DNA of 64,000 nt from Cryptomeria japonica (taxonomy: Eukaryota > Streptophyta > Pinopsida > Cupressales > Cupressaceae). The position numbers and the translations under genes were made by a program. The stretch is taken from contig NC_081410.1 in NCBI RefSeq assembly GCF_030272615.1, forward strand, positions 257,531,533 through 257,595,532, in the 5' to 3' direction. Below are positions 1 to 11,352 of this stretch, one piece after another. The notes under the pieces are model-generated. The model had not been told where the DNA came from. It did not search any database and saw only the letters and a program-made list of their open reading frames with translations. Numbering within the stretch: the stretch's first letter is position 1; each line of letters begins with the position of its first letter.

Positions 1-921
1 CCGGAGCACTGTTGTTCACATTTTTTCTTCTACAATATTTTGCAATGTGACCAGTTTTATTGCATGCACGACAAACAACATTCTACATAGTTATTCATTA
101 CTACTCTACACATATTTGACTTGTGACCAAAATTATTGCATATGAAACACTAATCGGTAAAGGTAGGACCATTGTTCATATTGTTCATTCCATTATTCAT
201 CCTAGTTTTGCATTGATTTTCCATATGACCAAATTTATTGCAAGTAAAGAATCAACCATTGAATTTATGAGCATTAGGATGTCTTACCATAGGATTCTTT
301 CTTTTAGGTTTTGCATTGCTTTGTCCAGATCCAGAGGATTCACCTTTATCAAATCCAGGTCCTCGTATGTCCTTTCCATGTCTTTGACTTTCTAGTATCT
401 GATCAAGCCTTTCTGAGCTAGCATTGAATTTGTCTTTGTATTCATTTGCAGTAGCAAGTTCATCTCTTTAGGCAACAATCTGCATCTCAATTTCTTGATC
501 ATTATTCCTTGATTGTGTCAACTCCATCTTCAATTGATTATTCTCATAGGTAAGCTTGAAGCATTCATCTGCTTGTCCTTCAATGATTGAGTCAAAATTC
601 TTCATTCTTCTTTCAGTCTTCAATCTCTGTAGTTAGCTTCATCTCAATGGATTACATCTCATTCTTCAACACAACATTCTCTCTTGCAAGTTTGTCACAT
701 TCATCAGCCTTGTCCTGATTTTCCATGCTTTGATCTTCCTTCTCCTTCATCTTGTCCATCAATTCCTTCCTCTTGCCTCTTTTAGAATTCACTTGATCCT
801 TCAAGTCATCAATGAAGTCTTCAACTGCATCTAGGTTTCTCTTCAAGGTACTGATCTCATTTCTTGTTGCATCAACACCTTCAAGTGCCATATTAAGTTT
901 GCTCTGCAAATCGGAATCCAT
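1..921 (-). pseudogene. gag: Copia gag remnant with coiled coil and three CCHC zinc knuckles
   Basis: Nucleocapsid-like polyprotein part; gag packages the element RNA in virus-like particles. The first ATG after the PBS (codon 921-919) opens a stretch rich in E, K, D and L with heptad character to about 652, which reads as a coiled coil (MDSDLQSKLNMALEGVDATR and onward). After several stops and frame changes, a linker with SQRHGKDIRGPGFDKGESSG is readable near 330-390. Three C-X2-C-X4-H-X4-C type units follow: FFTCNKFGHMENQC (about 203-240, first Cys now Phe), CFICNNFGHKSNMC (about 108-148) and CRACNKTGHIAKYC (about 28-66). Plant Copia gags usually carry one or two knuckles. The usual N-terminal gag domain is not seen before the coiled coil. 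Frame breaks between 400 and 650 make it a pseudogene. Confidence 0.75.
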
Positions 922-960
922 TGATTCAATCTCCCAGACCTTCCTCAAAGGAACTAGGCT

Positions 961-972
961 CTAATACCAATT
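961..972 (-). other. Primer-binding site of Copia element 1
   Basis: The minus strand reads TTGGTATTAGAG right after the LTR end CCAACA. It differs by one base from the plant Copia PBS TTGGTATCAGAG, which pairs with the 3' end of initiator-Met tRNA. Its position between LTR and gag fixes the element's orientation. Confidence 0.8.
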
Positions 973-973
973 G

Positions 974-1920
974 TTGGAATCAAGGAACACTGAGAGGGGG
1001 AGGTGAATTAGTTTTCTACCGGTTATTAAATTTTTTGACTTAACCTTAAACCACCGAAAGCATAAGCATGAAACTGAAATACAGAAACACAAAACAATCA
1101 ACCATAAAATCATAACACCAAGATTTTTACGCGAAAACCCAAATGGGAAAAACAATGGTGGGATTTGAACCCACAATATTATTCCACTATGGCCAGTAGA
1201 AAAAAAATATTACATGAGGGGGAATGCACAAGCATTCAGGCACACTACCTTGAGCTCACTGCCTAGAGCTCACTGCTCAATCACAATAAGGGCTACAACC
1301 CCGAAAGGCTCACTGCCTTATAGATCAATTATAGTGATGGATTACAATGAATGAACTCAAAAATAACATCTAAAAATGCTTGGATGAGCTCTGGTTAAGT
1401 GCCAAATCTTTGACTGTATTTGTTCTACAACTCTACTTTGTTTTCTGTCTCAGTCAGCTATTAGATCAAGAATGCACATGTGAAACTGCACTACAAATTA
1501 ATCTTGATCACCACTCACTCGCATACAATCATATCACACACTAAAAATATCTTCTCCATTGGTCTTATATATCCACAATCACAAAATAAACAATTATCAA
1601 GTTGGCCTATTGATGTAACGTGTAGAATTGAGTTGGCTTGACCAGATCATGAAAAAGATGATAAGATTAAATTTCTATGTCAGCCATATCATCCCATGCA
1701 CGATTCATAACATTGCAATAACTGGAAATCTTTCAGACTAGAACTACTCTGCTTAACCTAAATTATCGCTTAACTGGTTACCGGTTCACATCCACTTTCA
1801 GTTGTCAAGATCCGTGATCACCAGATGGGATTCTTAAGAAGAGTTGCCATCAGTGATAACCCTAAACCATTAATCAAGCATCAATAACCACTAGATGAGT
1901 GTCAATTTCCAATACTAACA
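974..1920 (-). repeat. 5' LTR of Copia element 1
   Basis: On the plus strand the LTR opens TGTTGGAATC and probably closes CCAATACTAACA, giving TG...CA ends. It carries a minus-strand TATA box (1564-1571), the family motif with TTTTTCCC and TTTGGGTTTTC near 1130-1155, and a short C run next to the PBS-proximal end (GGGGGAGG at 1004). The inner end is well supported by the adjacent PBS. The outer end at 1920 is inferred only from the TG/CA rule. Confidence 0.65.
1564..1571 (-). promoter_or_regulatory. TATA box in LTR of Copia element 1
   Basis: The minus strand reads GGATATATAAG, a plant-type TATA box inside the LTR upstream of the conserved TTTTTCCC motif, as expected for the U3/R border. Confidence 0.5.
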
Positions 1921-4900
1921 TCCAAGGAACTTAAAATATAGGCAACAACAACTGAAAACTAGCCACATAAGCCATAACCAAAAAACACAGAATCAAGGCT
2001 CAACCATTAAACACAAACTCACCAGAGGCTACCATCAAAACACAAGGCTAAATTAGTAGGATACATATAGGGAAGGGTGTCATCACTTCTCATCAACAAA
2101 GGTTTTCCTGGTAGTCTCTAGACCTCCATGCCTATCAACAAGGGTTTCCCTAGTAGTCTCTCTCTAGATCTTGGCACCCAAGTGATACCCATGCGGAACC
2201 AACTCAACCTTTTTGTGAAGACAAGGGAGTATAGTTATGCCAACAAGGCCTTCCCAACTCATCCTGAGACTGAACTAGCACTCTAGGCCTTGAGTGGGGC
2301 TCCAAACATTTTCTTATCTTTTTAAATGAGAAAGGTGCCCAAACCCCTAAATCAATTAATTAATATTATCACTAGCTTACAAAAAAACTTCCAATGAGAT
2401 TCCCCGGTAATATATCTCTAGACCTTGACACTCACTTGGAAGCCACTCCCCTTATCATGTTCCTAAAACCTATGGTAAATACATCAATATAAAATAATCT
2501 CAAAGAATCACATGACAATACTTTCAAAGGTTCCATTTACAAATTGAACCATAATTCATATCTGATTCCATAAAGACAATATCCATAAACCTCATACAAC
2601 AATTTAACCATGAAACCAATAGTCTAAAAGCATGGTACATTTGAAACATGATTCCAACATTTCACTGCAAGATATAACAATTTCTCTCAAAATCCATAAT
2701 GCAAACATTTATCAAAATCTAAAATGAAAATAAAACATTAAAATTGGAAACATCATAGGGAATCACATAAATCTCAAAATCAAGCCTCTAGTTCAACATA
2801 GACTCAAAAAATTAACTGGGTAGAATTAATTGGCACATTCAATAATTACTCAGGCAGCTTTGCAAGACCTTTTGGCACCTCTGTGACTCAGAATAGTGCA
2901 GAGTAGTGCATATGAAATTTAAAATAGTGCATCCAAAACAAACTATGGCACATATACAACTCAAAAGAATACTTTTGTTAACCAATTTAGTGCATACAAC
3001 TAATAGTTTGGTGCATTAACTAACCAAACTAGTGTATACACAAAATTATGTAGCAGAAACGGTGAATAGATTGGTGCATTTGACCACCGTTTTAGTGCAT
3101 ACCTCACAGAAGGAAAAAAAAACTAAGAAAGAAATATAAATTAATTAACTAAGTCCTGAAAGATCTTAAAATTGAAAAATGACACTGAAAATGAACGAGG
3201 AGCTTGAAAAACCTTATACATGATCCAATAATCAAAATGCAAGCCATAAACACAAATTCTAATCACAAGACTAGCCTAGTAGAGTGGGATCCAAAAATAA
3301 AAAATTCCAACAAATCAAAATATTGAAAAAATATAAATACATAAATTCCAAGAGATAAAATTTCCATGGGGATTCAACTCAATACAGTCTCAAGGAAAAT
3401 GAAAATAAGACTATCCCAACAATTAACAGATCCAAAGAAAGGGAATACAAAGTTTCCAGATTTCCAATAAACGTTTACTTGTACACAACAACATTCATTT
3501 TTCCTTTCACCACCATAGTGCAGACAATCCTTTCTTTTAAAACAAAATGCATAAACAAAATTGGATCAGAACCACTGACCTAGAAATTGAAGAAATGGAC
3601 AAAGAAAGTTGAAAAAAAATGCACAACGAATTTGAAGAAGCCAAACAATCCACAATTCAACAAACTCCTCCCACACACAAACAACAACAATGCAAATAGA
3701 AAACCAACTCCAATCTTCAAACATACACAAAATCCATTTCCTCCCAAACCAAAATCAAAATCCAGAAGCTCTTCCAGGCAAAAACTTCATGAGAATATCA
3801 TTCTTCCATATTTCAAAATTTTCAATAGTCATACTTCATCGCAACCAATATTATTAATAATAATAATATTACTAACCCTTTTTGAAAATCAAAGGAAAAT
3901 AAATTAAATAATATTATTCTCCAAATACAACTCCCAAAGACCAATAGTAAGAAAGGGTGAGTAAATAAATAATTAAACAAATAGATAAATAATTAAACAA
4001 TTAAATTAACCAATAAATAAATAAATAATAAAATAAATCAATTGCACAAATAACATAAATGCTCAACTAAATATACTCCCACAAAATAAACATCAATTTA
4101 TTATAAGCTCTTAATAAATAAATTTATTTATATTTAAATATCCAAACGAACCATCAAAATAATTTAACATCAATAAACTATGTATAATAATTAATTAATT
4201 ACCTCAACTCATATAATCAATCAAACACGAAATTAAATAAAATACCATGTATCACCTAGAAAAGAAACTCTAGCCAAAAGACTAGGACTGACAAGACCAA
4301 CAAATCCTAGAGTGTGAAGAGACCTTATGCCATCTTCGACCAACTTGCCATTGGGACTAGATGCACACTTGACCTGTGAAACCAGGTGGAGTCAATGTCT
4401 AGTACCTATGTCTTGCAAAATACCAAATGTCTATACAACAATATGTACATTTGCATATATCATAAAACAATTAAACAGGTGAAAGAGAATTGTGACATCA
4501 CACCTTGGTCATAAGTGAGTGGTATAACATTTTCCCTTTCAAGACCACAATAATGATATAATAATGACAAAATAACATCATTGATAGCCTCATCGTATCC
4601 AATATAAGCATGAAGTAGAGTTAGCACATAGCACAACATCATAATGAGTAGATATAAACCACAACACACATATAATGAGTGCACATAGATAACCAAACAT
4701 ATGTCCCATCATCATAATAGTCTTGAATGTATTAGCATCCACATAAAACCATAATGTATCAACTATGAAGAAGCAATGTCTAGCATCAAACTAAAAGCAC
4801 CATAAATATAAATAATGCCATAAGTATCCATCGAGAGTATCATAAAAGAGTGCACTATGGAAGGGCACTACAACCACAATCTATTCTTTGTTGAGCTCTT

Positions 4901-5076
4901 GTGGACAATACAAAATTTGAGAGAAACCATATCAAGCAAGATCAATTGAGATAGGAAAAAATGGAGATTAAACCCTACTAAGCATGTGAATGGTATAATA
5001 TTTCATGTTTTTGATATTTTGCATGTTTTAGGTTCTTCATTGGTGTATGGTTGATCTTAATTATAGAACTAGGGTT
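1921..5076. other. AT-rich noncoding stretch between Copia elements
   Basis: No credible gene is seen. 2060-2300 and 2395-2440 hold loosely similar phrases (TAGTCTCTAGACCT and relatives). 2880-3100 has a motif cluster listed separately. 3840-4240 is very AT-rich with ATTAATAAT and AAATAAATAA runs. 4260-4400 is a slightly GC-richer segment of unknown origin. The Asn/Pro/Lys-rich open frame near 3587-3907 has no domain character. The region could be an old LTR-element remnant. Confidence 0.5.
2880..3100. repeat. Cluster of TAGTGCAT-type motifs
   Basis: Within about 220 bp the octamer TAGTGCAT or close variants (TAGTGCAG, TGGTGCAT, TAGTGTAT, TGGCACAT) occurs about ten times at irregular spacing. 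It is a degenerate, non-periodic cluster. A related motif (TAGTGCATATG, TTAGCGCAAATG) occurs in the arrays of the non-coding element at 50-56 kb. Confidence 0.6.
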
Positions 5077-5081
5077 TTTAT
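5077..5081. repeat. Target-site duplication, left copy (TTTAT)
   Basis: TTTAT directly precedes the TG start of the 5' LTR and is repeated exactly at 12862-12866 after the CA end of the 3' LTR. This is the 5-bp duplication made by the integrase. Confidence 0.95.
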
Positions 5082-6615
5082 TGTTGGAAATATTACATTA
5101 TTATAGACAATGAAAGATTGTGGACATTTCAATAAGGATATTGAGAAGGTTGTTGATGATTATGGACATAACTGATTAAAGATGATTTACTATCTTGATA
5201 TTATTATTTTGTCATTGATGTCAAGAAATTGATTTTCTAATTCAATATGATGTTGCCATATCTTGAGAAGTATGATATGAAGATTATAAAGTAGTTGGTA
5301 AAGACACAAGAAATAATATGATGAATAAGGGGATAAGTTATTCAATGGGAAACTACTACTGAGTCAGACAATGATGAGATCTTGATGTTTTAGATTGTTT
5401 TAACATCATACATATGTTGTAAAATGTAAAGGTTAATACTATACTATGTTATCAGGCAAAGAACCTAGTCGGTAAACCCTAAGGAACCTAGTCAGTAAAC
5501 CCTAAGGTTATCACTACCGGTCAATGAAGGCAGAATGTCTATCGAGTGAAGTTTAGTATTCACCAAGTTGTAACCGAGCTATAACAGAATGCATTAAATT
5601 TTTACATGTGATATTTAATGAAAGAAGCTAATGAGATGAAGTGGATCAATGATTGGTAAGCCGTGGAAGAAGTTTGTTAACGAATCTAAGGCAATGGAAA
5701 GTCGGCAGGAAGATCTACAGCTCAGATTGAACCGTATTACCCTAACACAAGTTCCAAGGTGAAAATACAAGTTCCAAGGTAGGGTAAAACATTTTCAGAT
5801 CGAAAGATACATTGAACCTGGACAAGATTGAAGATCTGATGGCTATGATTGATCATGGGAAATGTGATCAAGGAGATTAAGTGGTTACCTAATTGTTTAT
5901 AAATAGGAAACTATTGATAAACAATGTATGCGGGCAAGTGTATGCATAGGGATGCTACATAGTGATTACCGAGCATAGAAACTTGAAGACCTATTAGAAT
6001 AATAGAGTATTGATGCCCAATAGATAGACAAGATTAGTTCTATGTCTAGATTGTATTGAACAAATAGGAATCTGCTTTAGCATTTTAGATGTTAAGTTGT
6101 AGATAGATTTTCATTACTGTTATTTTGTGAAAGTGATAGGAAATCTCTTAACTGAGTGGACTTAACAGTCTTATATGTAAATCCTCTAGCAAGGTGACAT
6201 TCTGATTGAGTGTTTGAAATCCTTTGACAAGGTCACTTCTAACAATGTGAAGATCCTAACAGATCTGAGGGAAATCCCTTAACCGGGTCACATCTAGCAA
6301 TGTGTTTGTAATCTTTAACAGGATTTGCTTTTAACCAAGCATACTCTAGAAGAGTATATTTCTTAGTGGGTCCAAAATCCCACAGTGGTTTTTCCCTATT
6401 TGGGTTTCCAAATTAAATTTGGTGTAATGAGGTTTATATTGTTCATATGCTTTTGAGTTTGCATGTTTGATATTTTTTGGTTATATAACTGATATATGTG
6501 TTACCGAGGTTGAATCTGATGTTTTTATGGATAATTAAGTTTGTATGATTCACCCCCCCCCCTCTCATCTTGTTGGGTATTGGATCTATACTTATATTAA
6601 GTATCAGAACTATCA
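5082..6615 (+). repeat. 5' LTR of Copia element 2
   Basis: This 1534-bp LTR starts TGTTGGAAAT and ends GAACTATCA. It has a TATA box at 5898-5905, the GGTTTTTCCC motif near 6390 and a run of ten C at about 6552. It is 25 bp longer than the 3' LTR, mainly because a 23-bp unit (GAACCTAGTCGGTAAACCCT...) is duplicated at 5461-5483 and 5484-5506 here but single in the 3' copy. Confidence 0.95.
5898..5905 (+). promoter_or_regulatory. TATA box, 5' LTR of Copia element 2
   Basis: TATAAATA lies in GTTTATAAATAGG and is conserved in the 3' LTR at 12146-12153. It is the probable promoter core of the element. Confidence 0.65.
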
Positions 6616-6617
6616 AT

Positions 6618-6629
6618 TGGTATCAAAGC
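6618..6629 (+). other. Primer-binding site of Copia element 2
   Basis: TGGTATCAAAGC follows the LTR end by two bases. It matches the plant initiator-Met PBS TGGTATCAGAGC with one G to A change. Confidence 0.9.
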
Positions 6630-6679
6630 TTTGGACTCTGAAAGGAAAGTTTAAAGGCACTTGAGTTAAAGATCCAAAG

Positions 6680-7720
6680 ATGTATAAGAGGGATGCACCT
6701 AAGCTGAATAAGTCAAGTTTCTCTACATGGCAGAAAAGGATGAATCTACATCTATCAGGAGTTGGAGAATATGCTATATACTATCTGGAGAATGATTTTG
6801 TTGCACCGAGCACCTATCCATTGACTATGGAAGAGATAAAGGTGAAGCAAGAACAGATTCAAGCAATGATTGAAATAACATCTGCATTGACCGATTTAGA
6901 GTTCAATGATCTAGAAGGCTGCAATGATGCAAAGGCAATGTGGACTAACTCATATCTGTATATGGAGGAGATGAACATGTTCAAAGAGAAAAATTAGATA
7001 GTCTACGAGGACAACTTGAATCTATGAGGATGAATGAAGGTGAGAACATAACCCAGTAGAGTAAAAGACTAAAGGAGATTGTAAATCAAATCAAAGGAGC
7101 AGGAGGAACTATTGAAGAAAAGGATGTAACAAGTAGATTGTTAAGAACCCTTCTACCTGCCTATGCAATCCGAGTCTCTGCAATCAATGAATTGAGGTTT
7201 GTACCTAATATGCCAGTTTCCTTGGATGCTACTATTGGTAAGCTACATGTATTTGAGTTAAGTAATTTTGAGAATAGTGGGTCATCGGTAAATAAAGTTG
7301 AATATGCATTTAGTTCTTTTCATATGAATAAATCTAATGATTACAATGAAAGAAAGTATAAGTACTCTGAAGGAGATCACAGTGGAGCAAGTGAAAGATT
7401 TCAGAAGAACATGGAGGAGGTACACAAACTGTATGAAGAAATTAGAAAGCAAGAAGAGTTTGAAGCACTATTGGCCAAAAGGTTATCGAGAGGCAAAGGT
7501 AAGTATAAAGGGAAACTACCTTTGAAATGTTTCAATTGTGATAAGATTGGACATATGGCTTATAACTATCCTAACAAAGATTTTACTGAAAAGAGAGATT
7601 ACCGAGATGACAGACAGAAAGATAACCATTACAGAGGACACCGAGACTTCAGAAGAAGAGATAGAAAGACATGCTTAATAGCTGATGAGGAATCTAACGA
7701 TGATAAATTAGATGAGATAG
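6680..7720 (+). pseudogene. gag: Copia gag, frameshifted, zinc knuckle damaged
   Basis: Structural protein of the virus-like particle. It starts at ATG 6680 (MYKRDAPKLNKSSFSTWQKR) with the tryptophan-containing N-terminal motif typical of plant Copia gag. A frameshift near 6950-6985 ends the first frame at 6997. The gag reading continues in another frame (LRGQLESMRMNEGENIT), meets a TAG at 7057-7059 and proceeds through LLRTLLPAYAIRVSAINELR. The single CCHC knuckle at 7528-7569 reads CFNCDKIGHMAYNY, so its last Cys is Tyr and zinc binding should be impaired. A basic and acidic tail rich in RDYRDDRQKDNHYRGHRD leads into the protease. No functional gag can be made from this copy. Confidence 0.9.
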
Positions 7721-8130
7721 ATACAGAGGAAGTTGTTTATGTGGCTATCAAGGATGGATCAGATGAAGAAAGGTATGAAGAAAAAGCCCTAATATCTCAC
7801 ATAAACACTAATGATTCTTGGATTATAGATAGTGGATGCTCACATCATATGACAGGAGATAAACACAAGTTTGTTATGTTAGAAGATTATGACAGAGGCT
7901 ATGTTAGATTTGGTAATGATGCACCATGTCCGGTAAGAGGTAAAGGATCCATAACACTTCTTGATAATGCAAGATGCAATGATGTTTATTGGGTTGAAGG
8001 TTTGAAATACAATTTGTTGAGTGTAGCACAACTAAACAACATAGGTTACCGAATAGAATTTCAGAAAGGAATTGTCAAAGTTCATGACAACAATGGAAAG
8101 TTAGGTACTACAGGACACAAAAAAAAGGTA
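7721..8130 (+). pseudogene. Copia aspartic protease and pre-integrase segment
   Basis: The polyprotein-cleaving protease shows WIIDSGCSHHMTGD, with the catalytic D-S-G at about 7828-7836. This is followed by FGNDAPCPVRGKGSITL, VEGLKYNLLSVAQL and the I-x-F-x-K-G-I-V-K strand typical of the end of the protease domain. The reading frame is open from 7138 to 8235 and continues from gag, as in a single gag-pol polyprotein. The frame is lost near 8140-8155, at the start of the GAG-pre-integrase zinc region. Confidence 0.88.
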
Positions 8131-9253
8131 ATACATTTCACCTTGACTCAACTCACAATAAGTGTTTGCATGCAAAGATTGATGATACTTGGTTATGGCA
8201 TAAAAGGTTTTGTCATGTTAATTTTGATAATCTGATCAAAATAAGTAAGAAGCACTGAGTAAGAGGTCTATTGAGTCTTGAAAAACCTAAGAATGCTATG
8301 TGCTGAGGATGCCAGATGGGTAAGTTGACAAGATCAAGGTTTACAAGTAAGTCCTACACTTCTAAGGGAATTTTAGATCTTGTGCACACTGATCTTTGTG
8401 GTCCTATGAAAGTTCAAAGTTATTATGGTGATAAGTATTTCATATTATTTGTGGATGATTATTCAAGGATGATGTCAGTAATGTTTTTAAAAGAAAAATT
8501 AGAAGCTTTCAAATGTTTAAATGGTACAAGGCTAGAGTTGAAAATGAAACAGGAAGATAACTGAAATGTCTTAGATCAGATAAAGGAGGAGAGTTCACAT
8601 CTGATGAGTTCAAACTATTTTGCAATGATCATGGTATTAAAAGACAAGTCTCTACACCGAGAACTCCATAGCAGAATGGAATAGCTGAAAGAAGAAATAG
8701 ATCTATTGTGGATTGTGCTAGAACACTGATGATTGAGAAGAAGGTTCCACAAACATTTTGGAGAGAAGCAATAAGCACATTTGTTTACACCTTGAATCGA
8801 GTTCAATTGAGGAAAGGTACTTTGAAGACACCTTATGAAATCTGGTATGGCAAGAAACCTAATGTAAGTTATTTTAAGATCTTTGGAAGTAGATGCTATG
8901 TTCATAAAGATGATAGAAATGTTCATAAAGATGATAGAAATGGCAAGTTTGATCAAAAAAGTGAAGAAGGAACATTTCTAGGATATTCTTCTAGAAGCAA
9001 AGCATTTAAATGTTTGATCAAATCATCTAACAAAATAGTAGAAAGTGCAAATGTGAAAATTGATGAATTTGCAAAAAGAAACGATGAAGGAAATTCCAAA
9101 GAACCAGAAGATTATGATGAATTTGTCTATGTGCAACTGAGAAGTCCTACCGAGATAACTATTGAAGAAAATGAAGAAAATATCCAGTTATTGAGTGATG
9201 AAGAAGATCATACAGAGCCTACCGAGCCTGTATTAGCCAAGTATGTTAGATGA
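8131..9253 (+). pseudogene. Copia integrase, broken by frameshifts and stops
   Basis: Integrase joins the element cDNA to host DNA. The His-Cys zinc region is recognisable across a frame change near 8150-8320. The core begins with DLVHTDLCGPMKVQSYYGDK (8375 on, first catalytic Asp) and FILFVDDYSR. The second Asp is in LRSDKGGEF (about 8573) and the Glu in NGIAERRNRS (about 8690). A TAG at 8669-8671 splits the core. The C-terminal part (TFWREAISTFVYTLNR, TPYEIWYGKKPNVSYFKIFG) is open. A 21-bp in-frame tandem duplication at 8900-8920 and 8921-8941 repeats VHKDDRN. The acidic tail ends at TGA 9251-9253. Confidence 0.9.
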
Positions 9254-9319
9254 CATCATGCTCCAAGTCAGATTATAGGAGATAAGGATGATCCAGTGAT
9301 GACAAGGAACAAACTGAGA

Positions 9320-10366
9320 TAGAACACATGTTTGATATCTGAATTTGAACTGAGAATAGTGAAAGAGGCATTTAACAGTGAAGATTGGATAAATGCTATG
9401 ATAGAAGAGATTGATCAAATCAAGAAGAATGACACATGGACACTGGTCCCAAGACTGAAGGACAAAAATGTAATCAGTACAAAGTGGATCTTCAGAAACA
9501 AGCTAAATGAAAAAGGTGAGGTCATTCAGAATAAAGCAAGATTAGTTTGCAAAAGTTATGCCCAAGAAGAAGGAATTGATTATGGTGAGACTTTTGCACC
9601 TATTTCTAGACTTGAAGGAGTAAGAACATTGTTGGCATATGTTGCTTTCAAGAACTTCAAGGTATATCAAATGGATGTCAAATCTGCATTTCTGAATGGA
9701 ATATTAGAAGAAGAAGTTTTCATTGAACAACCTGAAGGATTTGTTGAAGACAATGATAAAGATCAGGTATGTAAATTGAACAAAGCTTTATATGGTCTGA
9801 AACAAGCACCCAGAGCATGGTATGAGAGATTGCACTCTTATTTGATTAAGATTGGTTTTATAAGAACAAGTGAGAACAATAACATGTACATGAAGAATGA
9901 TGAAAATGGAATACTAATCTCAGCCATATTTGTTGATAATATTATATTTTATGGAAATGACTCTTTATGCAAGAACTTTGGAAATGAAATGAGCAAAGAA
10001 TTTGAGATGTCATTAATTGGTGAGATAAAGTATTTTATAGGTTTACAGATACTGCAAATGAAAAATGAGATTTTCATTACTCAATCCAAGTACATAAAGG
10101 AAATCTTGAAGAAATTTGGAATGGAGGATTTAAAACCAGTAAGTACTCCTATGACTACCAATTGTAAACTATCAAATAATGATGAATCTACATCTATTGA
10201 TGAGACACTCTACCGATCCATGATTGGAAAACTACAATATGTTGTTCATAGTAGGCCAGATATAGCACATGTAGTAGGTATTGTTGCAAGATTCTCTGCA
10301 GATCCTAAGGAAACACACATGACAGCAATCAAAAGAATTTTCAGATACTTAAAAGGCACTGAAGAG
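9320..10366 (+). pseudogene. Copia reverse transcriptase with altered active site (FVDN)
   Basis: RNA-dependent DNA polymerase, open from 9332 to 10369. It shows [77 protein letters not shown] (first catalytic Asp in MDVKSAF) and [16 protein letters not shown]. The core Y/F-V-D-D box at 9929-9940 reads FVDN, so the second metal-binding Asp is Asn (GAT AAT), a change expected to abolish polymerization. Downstream, [18 protein letters not shown] and [15 protein letters not shown] lead to RNase H. A small frame change near 10367 separates the two. Confidence 0.92.
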
Positions 10367-10881
10367 TAGGCTTAGTATATCAGAAAGGAAATGATTTTGA
10401 TTTAAAAGTTTATACTGATGCTGATTGGGCATGCAACATTGATGACAGGAAAAGCACAAGTGGAGGAGCTTTCTTTTTAGGAGAAAGACTAGTGAGTTGG
10501 CTTAGCAAGAAACAAGGATGTGTTTCTTAGTCAACAACGGAAGCTGAATATGTTGCTGCAACACTGAATTGTACCAACATTGCATGGATCAAACAACTAT
10601 TGGAAGGTATAAATGAGAAAGTTACTGAGCCAGTAACTATATTCTGTGACAATACTAGTGCCATTAATATTTCAAAGAATCCTGTTATGCACTCTAAGAC
10701 AAAGCACATATCTATCAAATATCATTATCTTAGAGAAGAAGCTTAAGAGAAAAAAGTCGTATTGGAATATGTTAGCACAAAGGAGCAAATAGTAGATATC
10801 TTCACCAAGACACTACCAAAGGACACTTTTGAATATCTCAGAAATAAGTTAGGGGTCCTACCCCTATCTTCTACTCACTGA
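10367..10881 (+). pseudogene. Copia RNase H with in-frame stops
   Basis: The RNase H part of pol degrades the RNA strand of the hybrid. VYTDADWACNIDDRKSTSGG carries the first catalytic Asp, STTEAEYVAA the Glu and TIFCDNTSAINISKNPVMHS the second Asp. Two stops interrupt it: TAG at 10528-10530, just before STTEAEY, and TAA at about 10744, in REEA-stop-EKKVV. The end is typical of plant Copia ([20 protein letters not shown]) and closes at TGA 10879-10881. Confidence 0.9.
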
Positions 10882-11127
10882 CCAAGTTTGGTGAAAGCAT
10901 CAATTCGATGACTCTATTGAATATCTTTTGGGGAGTTGATGCTGGAGTGATACACTTTAGAATGTTTTCTAAAAGTGTATTGGAATTAATTTTACAGAGA
11001 ATGTTATAGAGAACAGGAATTGAAGATAAATGCTCTGACCGAGACTCAGTTGATACACAACAACAGGACATAACTTCTTATAGAAACAAATTATGTTTTA
11101 GTTCTTTTCTTTTTGGCATTGTTGTCA

Positions 11128-11180
11128 AAGGGGGAGAAGACGTACCAAGAGGGAGAAGACCTACTAAGGGGGAGAAGACT
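11128..11180 (+). repeat. Three GGGGAGAAGAC units upstream of the PPT
   Basis: GGGGAGAAGAC-type purine blocks recur near 11130, 11150 and 11168 at about 20-bp spacing, about 170 bp before the true PPT. They look like duplicated PPT-like tracts in the 3' untranslated region. Confidence 0.6.
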
Positions 11181-11340
11181 AAGAGAATATATGGGAGAAT
11201 TGAGAAAAGACTACAGATTGAAATAAAGACTGAAAACAGAAGAGAAGTCTAATGTATGGGGGAGAGCATTTCAAGCATTTCAGAATCACATCAATTTGAA
11301 TCTTTTAAAGGTCAAATCAATTGGTTTTTCCATCAATGCC

Positions 11341-11352
11341 AAAGGGGGAGAT
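11341..11352 (+). other. Polypurine tract of Copia element 2
   Basis: AAAGGGGGAGAT lies immediately before the TG start of the 3' LTR. It primes plus-strand DNA synthesis. Minus-strand Copia elements at 58 and 62 kb have the same block. Confidence 0.9.

Larger units (their letters stand above)
1..1920 (-). mobile_element. Ty1/Copia LTR element 1, 5' part (cut by window edge)
   Basis: Read on the minus strand, the order is LTR (1920 to 974), primer-binding site (972 to 961) and a gag-like frame from 921 to the window edge. The PBS resembles the initiator-Met tRNA type of plant Copia elements. Protease, integrase and RT would lie to the left, outside the window. The LTR starts TGTTAG and ends CCAACA on the minus strand. 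The gag frame has stops and frame changes, so this copy is dead. Confidence 0.8.

Noticed and set aside
1155-1180. tRNA T-arm-like sequence (minus strand GGTTCAAATCCC)
   Set aside because: There is no acceptor or anticodon stem around it. It is part of the conserved GTGGG/CCCAC hairpin of Copia LTRs.
3587-3907. Asn/Pro/Lys-rich plus-strand open frame of 106 codons
   Set aside because: Low-complexity AT-rich composition, no start context or domain, ends in ATT/AAT runs.
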